Source: Paenibacillus artemisiicola
Lineage (GTDB): Bacteria; Bacillota; Bacilli; Paenibacillales; Paenibacillaceae
NCBI RefSeq assembly: GCF_017652985.1
Contig: NZ_JAGGDJ010000026.1
Coordinates: forward strand, 1-64,000
DNA: 64,000 bases
Direction: 5' to 3'
Within the stretch, counting starts at the first letter, position 1. Every line of letters begins with the position of its first letter. Below the pieces are notes generated by a model. It worked only from the letters and a program-made list of their open reading frames with translations. It searched no databases and was not told where the DNA came from. Positions 26,422 through 33,038 of this stretch are shown piece after piece. The position numbers and the translations under genes were made by a program.

Positions 26422-27474
26422 TTGGAAGGCGCACCAACATTGCTTGCCGATGATCCTCTACTTGTAGGTGATCCGATGGAAAAGACGATTTTACTGGCCG
26501 CGAATCTGTACGAGTACAACCGGGAAACCCGTTTAACGTTTTATTGCCTGATCCCTGGCGTGAAGGAAGGCTATATGGCCCTTAACGTTGGAGGGGGGCG
26601 CGCAGACCACGCGTTTTGGACAGGCTTGCTTCGCGTGCTTGGCATCCTTCATCGCGCTTATAAGGGCTTTGGTCTGCAGCTTGCCGTTCACAATGCGACA
26701 TTGACGCTGGATGGACGCCATGCTGAAAAAGATCAGGTCATGCGTCTGCTTGGTGCGTTTGCATCTTATACGCAACGTTCATGCGACCCTTATCTGAAGC
26801 AGCTCGATGTGGTCAACGATCTCGCAATCGTCGATCAAATTGAGCGGGGTGAACTGAAGGGTTATCCACTCGAGTCGATCCATGCTGCAAAAGTCTCCCC
26901 GCCAGTGGTTGTCAAAGACAAGAAGCTAAAGGCATTTGACTATTATAGCGATCTCGCCATGCCGCAAGAGGGCGTTGTCCTCGACTTTGAAACAACATCC
27001 CCGATTGTGGACTATGCCAAAATTATCGAAATCAGTGCGCTAAAGTTCCGAAATGGGAAGATTATCGACCGTTTTGAGACACTTTGCAATCCTAAATGCA
27101 AGATTCCGAAGCAAGTGCGAGAGCTCACCGGTATTACCGATGTAGACGTTGCGGATAAGCTCAGCTCGTTTCAGGCGATGAAGCAACTAAGCAAGTTTCT
27201 AGCTGGAGAGCCTGTTCTTGTTGGCCATAACATTCAATATGACTATCGGGTGCTAAAGACAGTATGCGAGAAAGCTCATATTCCGGTGTGGACCGGTAAG
27301 CTGCTTTGCACCATGAAGCTCGCCCGGCAATTGGATCTACCGATCGACAACTATGACCTAACGACACTCTGTAACGCCTTTGGCATCCACAACGAACGAC
27401 CGCACCGCGCATGGGCGGATACGAGAGCAACCTTTGACGTCATGCAAGCGATCTACCGCTCTCTGCTCGTTTAG
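26422..27474 (+). CDS. DEDDh 3'-5' exonuclease (DnaQ-like) with an extra N-terminal domain
   Basis: The product has up to 350 residues. The C-terminal half is a complete DnaQ-type exonuclease: VVLDFETT (Asp188, Glu190), LVGHNIQYDYRVL (Asp274) and HRAWADTRAT (His328, Asp333). It would remove nucleotides from DNA or RNA 3' ends. The first 170 residues form a separate domain that I do not recognise. The open frame reaches back to 26365 and still reads as coding (SDGRVILVV) without a start codon, so the N-terminus may be truncated; starts at TTG 26422 or ATG 26476 (AGGTGAT upstream) are the options. It precedes the winged-helix and Rad52-like genes. Confidence 0.75.
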   Translation: MEGAPTLLADDPLLVGDPMEKTILLAANLYEYNRETRLTFYCLIPGVKEGYMALNVGGGRADHAFWTGLLRVLGILHRAYKGFGLQLAVHNATLTLDGRHAEKDQVMRLLGAFASYTQRSCDPYLKQLDVVNDLAIVDQIERGELKGYPLESIHAAKVSPPVVVKDKKLKAFDYYSDLAMPQEGVVLDFETTSPIVDYAKIIEISALKFRNGKIIDRFETLCNPKCKIPKQVRELTGITDVDVADKLSSFQAMKQLSKFLAGEPVLVGHNIQYDYRVLKTVCEKAHIPVWTGKLLCTMKLARQLDLPIDNYDLTTLCNAFGIHNERPHRAWADTRATFDVMQAIYRSLLV

Positions 27475-27505
27475 TAGGTGATCACTTCTGAAGGAGGGGC
27501 TTTCC

Positions 27506-27904
27506 ATGCCTCGTAACGAAAACCCTATTGAGAAAACAGAATCTCTCGGTCATTTGGTTAAGGTACAGCGAGTTATCGACTTCATGGTGTTATCCGATCT
27601 CATAAACGGCCAGCGTTACCATAGTGAGATGGAACAATTTATTACCCAAACACTAGGCAATGGTGTTGGTGTAAACGACGCCTATTTCAGTAAACGGCTA
27701 CAAGTCCTCTACGAAAACGGGCATGTGACCCGTCATTGGGATGGGGACAATCGATACAATCGGTTCTATCGGATTACCGACGCGGGTATTGAATATTTTA
27801 AGCTAATGCTCCGCGAGCTTCCAGGCAGGGTGAGCCTGGCCAAACAAGTTTATGATCGCTTTGACGCGTATTTAGACAAATTTGGCCACGTGCATTTGAA
27901 GTAG
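27506..27904 (+). CDS. Winged-helix (PadR-like) protein
   Basis: The product has 132 residues. The order of helix, helix, wing is suggested by RVIDFMVLSDLINGQRYH, DAYFSKRLQVLYENGHVTRH and NRFYRITDAGIEYFK, similar to PadR or DUF-type wHTH regulators, followed by a C-terminal helix. A strong GAAGGAGGGG lies before the ATG, 31 bases after the exonuclease. It is probably a local regulator or a DNA-binding partner of the exonuclease and Rad52-like proteins. Confidence 0.6.
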   Translation: MPRNENPIEKTESLGHLVKVQRVIDFMVLSDLINGQRYHSEMEQFITQTLGNGVGVNDAYFSKRLQVLYENGHVTRHWDGDNRYNRFYRITDAGIEYFKLMLRELPGRVSLAKQVYDRFDAYLDKFGHVHLK

Positions 27905-27914
27905 AGAGGAAACC

Positions 27915-28034
27915 ATGGTAGAAGGATGGAATTACGCCGAAGAGATTGAGCGAATCAAGGAGCGGTTTCCCAAAGGGCCTGTGAAAAGCACCATGATAAC
28001 GCTCGGTCGAGAGAAATTGAAGCGGATCCTTTAA
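27915..28034 (+). CDS. 39-residue peptide resembling the N-terminus of the next gene product
   Basis: The peptide runs MVEGWNYAEEIERIKERFPK to a TAA at 28032. Its NYAEEIERIKERFPKGPVK aligns with NYQEAIAKIKARFPEGTVK at the start of the Rad52-like protein at 28092. AGAGGA precedes the ATG. It is either a truncated duplicate or a small protein that mimics the N-terminal helix of its neighbour. Confidence 0.45.
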   Translation: MVEGWNYAEEIERIKERFPKGPVKSTMITLGREKLKRIL

Positions 28035-28091
28035 AAGGAATTCGGTAAGCCACTGCCACATGCGAGTGTAACATAGGAGGGAGCGGGCTTT

Positions 28092-28766
28092 ATGGACGAG
28101 TTTAACTACCAGGAAGCGATCGCCAAAATTAAGGCTCGCTTTCCGGAAGGTACCGTAAAGAAAAGAGAGGATACCGGACGCGCCTATATCCCGAACCAGG
28201 TTTACAATGACCGCGTAGAACTGGCTACACAAAGCCAGTGGACGCTGGAATATAGTGAGGTCGAGATTAATGTCCCGCAACGATATGTCAAAGTTGTAGC
28301 ACGTGTAACGATCGGTCCGCACACCCGGGATGGGATCGGATTTCATGAACTAAACGTGGATGGCAGCGGGAACGTTAAAAAGCTTTCAACCGCGGTTGAC
28401 CAGGCGAAGGCTGAGGCTTTTAGAGAAGCGCTGGATACATGGCAAATTGGCTGGCAGGATCTTGCCCCCTATTATCAACTAGAAAAAGATTGGGGGAGCA
28501 ATCCTGCGCTTCAGCATCTGCTCCATTCATCTCCACCTGAGGAATCCGAGCGGTTCTCGCAGGCGTCTGAAGTGATTGACCGGCAATGTATTTACACTAA
28601 TTGTGGGGCTCAGTTGACGCGCGACGAGTGGGCGCTGCTCGGGACAATTCCAAAACTCGATCGTACTCGAATGACATACTGCTTCGAACACATTCCAAAT
28701 CATTATAAGAAGAAGATTCCTTCAGCTGAGCTCGAAACGTTTCTTAAGAAAACAAACGATCGATAA
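28092..28766 (+). CDS. Rad52-like single-strand annealing protein (putative)
   Basis: The product has 224 residues. The first half follows the Rad52/Sak pattern: an N-terminal helix, a short basic region, a beta sheet (WTLEYSEVEINVPQRYVKVV, ARVTIG), a DGIGFHE turn and the helix AVDQAKAEAFREALDTW, which corresponds to the conserved AxxKAKxEAxxxAL helix. The second half has a CIYTNC pair and is probably a small zinc or linker domain. Such proteins anneal single DNA strands. Its position after an exonuclease gene fits a recombination module of phage or plasmid origin. Recognition is by pattern only. A terminator follows at 28872. Confidence 0.55.
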   Translation: MDEFNYQEAIAKIKARFPEGTVKKREDTGRAYIPNQVYNDRVELATQSQWTLEYSEVEINVPQRYVKVVARVTIGPHTRDGIGFHELNVDGSGNVKKLSTAVDQAKAEAFREALDTWQIGWQDLAPYYQLEKDWGSNPALQHLLHSSPPEESERFSQASEVIDRQCIYTNCGAQLTRDEWALLGTIPKLDRTRMTYCFEHIPNHYKKKIPSAELETFLKKTNDR

Positions 28767-28871
28767 ACCCTTAATCGCTTGTCCCGCTTCCATCATCAAT
28801 CCTTAGGCAATCTTATAGCGTAGATGACCTATATGAAGAGCTTCGATGACAAGGGTCACTGAGTCTACAAA

Positions 28872-28902
28872 GGGGAGCTTTTTAAAAAGCTACCCGTTTT
28901 TT
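28872..28902 (+). terminator. Intrinsic terminator
   Basis: GGGGAGCTTTTT and AAAAAGCTACCC form a long stem (28872-28895, one mismatch) followed by GTTTTTTG. It ends the exonuclease/winged-helix/Rad52-like unit. Confidence 0.8.
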
Positions 28903-29048
28903 GTCGGTTGACGGAAAATGTTGGTTGTACTATTATGGATTTATTACTAATGACGCTTTTCTTTTCTTTGTCGCTAATGTTTCGATGGAGAAGGAGTTCG
29001 CCGGTTTACGGCACATTCAAATAGGGCTTATTTGGCCATGGAGACGCA

Positions 29049-29073
29049 AAACACCTTTAATAGGTGTTTTTTT
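29049..29073 (+). terminator. Intrinsic terminator
   Basis: AAACACCT and AGGTGTTT pair around a 5-base loop and continue into a run of T. The gap 28903-29048 before it has short frames but no convincing gene. Confidence 0.7.
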
Positions 29074-29240
29074 GTGTTTCATGGCTATTTTTTTGCCCAA
29101 ACAGAAGAGGGGCTCGAATGGCTAATGCAGTATCCCACATACGCTGAGCGCCCTTATTAATGAAATGAAGACAGTGCACACTCTTCTAAATATGAATAAT
29201 ATACATCCGGCACGGGGCGCCAGAGGCCCTAATTGCTAAA

Positions 29241-29360
29241 ATGCTTAAAAACAATGAAGGTGTTATTACATATTCCAAATTCAGATCTGATTTTGAAGTA
29301 AGCGACCGAGCCGTGCTTGATAAGCATCCCGGTATCTATAGCTGGTATGTTCACGATTAA
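29241..29360 (+). CDS. Short coding fragment or 39-residue protein
   Basis: A coherent reading frame is open from about 29199 and includes EALIAKMLKNNEGVITYSKF and AVLDKHPGIYSWYVHD before a TAA at 29358. The first ATG is at 29241. There is no clear ribosome site, so this may be the 3' end of a lost gene. The family is not recognised. Confidence 0.3.
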   Translation: MLKNNEGVITYSKFRSDFEVSDRAVLDKHPGIYSWYVHD

Positions 29361-29497
29361 GGAACGCACCTCATGCCTTGCTTGCCACTGCAATTTAAGC
29401 GTACGGACGTCTTGAGGGGTTCTGAAGCTTTAGCTTCGGTTCTCCGACTAGGCTGCCCGTGCAGTCCTAATATAAAGGATCCTGGGAGGAAACCAAC
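29361..29497 (+). other. Possible structured RNA leader upstream of the HicB gene
   Basis: The stretch contains GAAGCTTTAGCTTC inside a longer pairing (GAGGGGTTCT... with ...GGTTCTC) and AGGATCCT just before GGGAGG, the ribosome site of the next gene. GC content is higher than the flanks and no protein frame is convincing. I do not recognise a known riboswitch. Confidence 0.3.
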
Positions 29498-29749
29498 ATG
29501 ATGAACCAAGAACTGAGCTTTCAACTTTTGATTGAAGAGGACAAGATTCAAGGCGACTTTATCGGATATATCCCGGCCGTTCGCCTAGGTGTTCAAGGCG
29601 AAACGCTAGAAGAAGTTCGCATGAATGCCACCGAACTGCTGCACATGGAAATCGAGTCGCGTTTGCAGATGGGTAAAAGTATTCCCGAAGACAATACAGC
29701 AACCATGGAACGCCTCACAATCAACGTCCCACTTCCAGCTGCTAAATAA
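29498..29749 (+). CDS. HicB-like antitoxin (orphan)
   Basis: The product has 83 residues. The segment FIGYIPAVRLGVQGETLEEV, followed by RMNATELLHMEIESR, is the partial RNase-H-like fold of HicB proteins (substrate loop, then helix). HicB normally neutralises the mRNA interferase HicA, whose gene is usually just upstream. No HicA-like frame is present on either side, so this is an orphan or has lost its toxin. GGGAGG lies 8 bases before the ATG. Confidence 0.65.
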   Translation: MMNQELSFQLLIEEDKIQGDFIGYIPAVRLGVQGETLEEVRMNATELLHMEIESRLQMGKSIPEDNTATMERLTINVPLPAAK

Positions 29750-29814
29750 ACTCCTGGTCGCCAATCGCCAATACCTCGGCTTAATTAATTGAGCAGGTTC
29801 AGCGGAGATATCAC

Positions 29815-30602
29815 TTGTCAGATGTAATTTTGACAGTTGTCCCATCGATTCCATATACCAATGTTAAACCCTCCATGCTAAGGTCAAAGTGGCCTGTGTT
29901 ACATCAACCTTTAAAACCAATGCTGCTTCAGCCTATACAGCCTTCTGAAATAAAAAAGGGTTGGAAGTCGAGCTTAAAGTGGGATGGATTTAGAATCATC
30001 ATTCATTATGATCATGGTAGCATAAGGGTATTTTCAAGACACGGTACAGAGGTTACGGATCGATTTCCGGAGCTCCAACATATCAAGTTGCTCAGAATGC
30101 GATTTTAGATGGGGAACGTATCGCATTTGATCTCTCACAACCACCCGATCAGCCAAATAAGCTCTGATGGGATGATGAGATGATGCGGTTCAACACGAAA
30201 AAGACGGCAGCTGTTAAGCAAATCAGCAAGACCTTAAAAGCCCATTTCCCAGTCTGGGATGTCTTATGGGTGAATGGGCAATCCGTGATGAACAGGACGT
30301 TCCTTGAACGCAGAGAAATACTACAGTCGATCGTACCGGCATCAGTCGTCTTTTCCGTCACGCCCTAATTCGATGACGGCCACCAGCTCTTCTTGAACAC
30401 GCAGCGGCAAGGACTAGAAAGCATTGTTCAGTATAACGGGGACCCGATCTATAGACTGGACTCCCGGCCGCATGAAGTGATTGTAAAAGTTAAGAATTAT
30501 CAATACGCAATATGCCAGCTCTCCTATTTGAAAGAGCCCATTTGGCTGGGGATATCGCTTCAAGCACGGAATATTGGCGTCATTGAGTTCCCGCCAAGTT
30601 GA
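29815..30602 (+). pseudogene. ATP-dependent DNA ligase pseudogene (LigD ligase-domain type)
   Basis: The adenylation motif survives as LKWDGFRIIIHYDHGSIRVF with SRHGTEVTDRFPEL. It is followed, after a frame change near 30100, by LDGERIAFDL, then WDVLWVNGQSVMNRTFLERR (30180-30368), a stop, and finally HEVIVKVKNY, the distal lysine motif. At least two frameshifts or stops split the gene in three. Family members join DNA nicks in ATP-dependent repair such as Ku-dependent end joining. Confidence 0.75.
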
Positions 30603-30992
30603 GATGTCATAAGAATCTTTCATGCGATCTCAAAACACATCATAAATTGCGAAAACAAGGAATGGATCTTTTTGGAATCTATTTTAAGCTGTCGCGTCAA
30701 ATTTCAATGTTTCACAAAAGAAGTAATGCTACGAAGCTCGGAATTCTGCATGCAACCTCCTGAACAGGGGATATCAGGTTGCCCCTAGATCGATACAAAG
30801 GAATTAGAAGATGTGAGCTAACCGTTCATAAAGCAGTCCATATAAAAAATGACCGGAGGTCGGTTTTTGTAAGTACAGCAAAATAACCCAGTTGATTGAT
30901 GCGCTGGAGTGTACCAACTGCATGACCAGAGATCAGCACTTTTCGTTCAAAACTTACATTTGTTAAAGAGAATGAATTCAATTGAATAAAGC
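30603..30992. other. Gene-free stretch with a weak terminator
   Basis: I see no gene. GACCGGAGGTC at 30851-30861 followed by GGTTTTTG forms a short hairpin with a T-run and may be the old terminator of the ligase pseudogene. Confidence 0.45.
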
Positions 30993-31184
30993 TTAACTAA
31001 CGGGTCTAATCAATTCCCTTGAGGGTTGTCGACTGAATAGATTCAAGGTTTCCTTAAATATTGCCAGGCTAACTGACTTAAGCGCATTGAAAGAGGCAAT
31101 ATATCTATGCTCGTATTCTGAGGCTACCAGAAAGCAAAGCGGATATCTAGTTGTTTGAACCGGCTGTGGCTGGATGCTTTTCAT
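30993..31184 (-). CDS. Possible small protein (doubtful)
   Basis: A 63-codon minus-strand frame begins MKSIQPQPVQTTRYPLCFLV. It reads as a plausible polypeptide with even residue mix, but has a poor ribosome site and no recognised family. It may be a fragment. Confidence 0.25.
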   Translation of the reverse strand: MKSIQPQPVQTTRYPLCFLVASEYEHRYIASFNALKSVSLAIFKETLNLFSRQPSRELIRPVS

Positions 31185-31309
31185 TTTCTATTTTCTACAA
31201 TGCTTTGCTTAGTTGTAATTGGAAAAAGAGGAATAACCTAGCCTTTGTCGAAAAGGGGATTTAGGGAATGTTTTTAAGTAGGTCTTTAATTCAACGGGGA
31301 GGCTTTAGC

Positions 31310-32227
31310 ATGAGTACGCAGGACAGAAGGATAGGGTTTTTCGGCATTGTGTTTGACAAGTTTAGGTCTGATGAAACGTATTTTGACAGAGAGTTCTTTA
31401 AAAATTTTATTATTTACATCCTTGGACGTCCTACAGAAGAGCAAATTATTTCGATACCGCAATATAATAAAGCAATTGCCTTAGATAGGTATGCATTGTT
31501 CCAGTTGCATGCTGATTATGTCGCTAATATAGTTTTCAAATCATGTAAATACAATCATTCACCTGATTATATGTCAAGCATTGATGGCACTGAGAGAGCA
31601 AGTGATAAACAAAATCATGAAGGTGAGAAGGAAAAGACACATCTTTGCATTCGTATTTCAACTTATGAAGCTCAAGTTATACTAGAGGAACGGAGAAGTG
31701 GAGTATCCATTAGAGAAATCGTTAGTTACCTCAATAAACAATTAAGGCACTACTTTGCAGCATTGCAGCAACCTCGTACGTTCAAACTAATACATAATAT
31801 TGAACCTTCAAATGATTTTCTAGAGATGGTAAATGGAATGCGTGATATAAAAATAGCTGAACTTTACACGACAAAGACTGTAATGGGCAGTGAAATGATG
31901 AATTTAATGGAACTTGAAGACTTTTCAATGAAGGAAGATATAATAATTACTTCCAAAGCAAAACCTAGAGAATCGTTACTGAAAAGGAACTTTACCAGTC
32001 TGTATAATTCGTTTATTGGTGGGGAAAGTCGAGTTAGCCGTATCCGGTTATATGGTCATGATGAAGACAACAACTACATAAGATTGGATACATCAAACTT
32101 GAAAAAAGTTGACTATGTTACAGTCGAACTTGAAACTAATGGAACTGTCAATACAGAATCAATGTTTACGGAGATGTATGAAATTCTAGAAATTACAGAG
32201 GAGCATCTAACCGCTTATGATGGGTAA
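31310..32227 (+). CDS. Hypothetical soluble protein of a two-gene defence-like pair
   Basis: The product has 305 residues, with no signal peptide or membrane helix. It begins STQDRRIGFFGIVFDKF. A central segment, EAQVILEERRSGVSIREIVS followed by YLNKQL, is followed by beta-rich and charged regions. I chose the ATG at 31310 with GGGGAGG six bases upstream. It overlaps the next gene, a multipass membrane protein, by 11 bases, and lies directly upstream of a type I restriction system. This order and size match RexA followed by RexB; the Kiwa system (KwaA membrane, KwaB soluble) has similar parts in reverse order. The gene is strongly AT-rich, suggesting transfer. The family name is not certain. 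Confidence 0.6.
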   Translation: MSTQDRRIGFFGIVFDKFRSDETYFDREFFKNFIIYILGRPTEEQIISIPQYNKAIALDRYALFQLHADYVANIVFKSCKYNHSPDYMSSIDGTERASDKQNHEGEKEKTHLCIRISTYEAQVILEERRSGVSIREIVSYLNKQLRHYFAALQQPRTFKLIHNIEPSNDFLEMVNGMRDIKIAELYTTKTVMGSEMMNLMELEDFSMKEDIIITSKAKPRESLLKRNFTSLYNSFIGGESRVSRIRLYGHDEDNNYIRLDTSNLKKVDYVTVELETNGTVNTESMFTEMYEILEITEEHLTAYDG

Positions 32228-32771
32228 AAGAGTATACGGTGAATGGCTTGTGCCAATTGTCCATTACTTTGCCACATTGAAGAAAAACGAAAGGAATTAC
32301 GAAATTGTAATGCCTTTACTAATTTCAATAATGGCAGTAACGGTATACTTTTTTTACGGAGACTCGTTACGTGCTTTGATTAAGCTAAGGGATATACTAC
32401 CGAATGCATTGGCTATTCTAATTGGCTTTACAATTTCGTGCATAACAATACTTGTATCGAGTGACAATGACTCAGTGAAAATGTTAAAAACAGAACAGAC
32501 AGAAGAGCGATTTGTTAACCGAAAACTTATATCTCTTTATCAGTGGTTATTGATTACATTTGTGTATATCTTAATAGTTCAAGTGTTTCTGCTGACGTTT
32601 ATTTTCTTCGTATCGTTCATTCTACAAATCCATAAAGGTAAAGTCTTCATTACCGGTGCATTACTTGCAGAAGTCTTCTGCATTCTTCACATTCTACTTC
32701 TGTTGATAAGGAACATTTCAAACTTTTACTTCGTTTTCTATGTAAGGCCTAGGGAATCAAAAGACAAGTAA
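32217..32771 (+). CDS. Four-helix membrane protein of the defence-like pair
   Basis: The product has 184 residues with hydrophobic segments at about 30-48, 62-81, 108-136 and 143-165. A charged loop (about 82-107) lies between helices two and three. There is no signal peptide. It overlaps the soluble partner by 11 bases, so the two are made together. A channel-like effector triggered by the partner on phage infection would fit the layout, but this is inference. A terminator follows at 32778, separating the pair from hsdM. Confidence 0.6.
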   Translation: MMGKRVYGEWLVPIVHYFATLKKNERNYEIVMPLLISIMAVTVYFFYGDSLRALIKLRDILPNALAILIGFTISCITILVSSDNDSVKMLKTEQTEERFVNRKLISLYQWLLITFVYILIVQVFLLTFIFFVSFILQIHKGKVFITGALLAEVFCILHILLLLIRNISNFYFVFYVRPRESKDK

Positions 32772-32777
32772 AGCAGG

Positions 32778-32806
32778 GAGCGCCATTAGGCGCTCTTATT
32801 GTTTTC
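32778..32806 (+). terminator. Intrinsic terminator after the membrane-protein gene
   Basis: GAGCGCC (32778-32784) and GGCGCTC (32789-32795) pair around ATTA, followed by TTATTGTTTTC. Confidence 0.75.
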
Positions 32807-32972
32807 TTGATTTCCGCATAAATTGTATAGCGTGGTCTAGACTATGTTTTAGACAATGAGAAGTGTGAAAATGGTGGAACTTATGTACTTAAATTGAGCT
32901 GTTCAAAAGTTAACACTTTTAGACAATTAATTAAGAATACCTTTCAGTATTTGTGCATATGAAGATGGAGTT

Positions 32973-33001
32973 TTGACAGGTATAATGGAATGACATATAG
33001 A
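32973..33001 (+). promoter_or_regulatory. Promoter of the hsd operon
   Basis: TTGACA (32973-32978) and TATAGA (32996-33001) are 17 bases apart, 37 bases before the hsdM start. TTTTAGACAAT occurs twice upstream (32847-32857 and 32917-32927) and may be an operator. Confidence 0.65.
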
Positions 33002-33038
33002 ATTTCATATAAGAAAACAGGCTCGAGGGAGATACAAA

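Noticed and set aside
28901-29125. A 74-codon plus-strand frame
   Set aside because: It runs through an intrinsic terminator (29049-29073), has no ribosome site and no recognisable composition.
31310-32771. A firm Kiwa (KwaA/KwaB) call
   Set aside because: The gene order is reversed compared with Kiwa and I cannot see a DUF4868 signature in the soluble protein.
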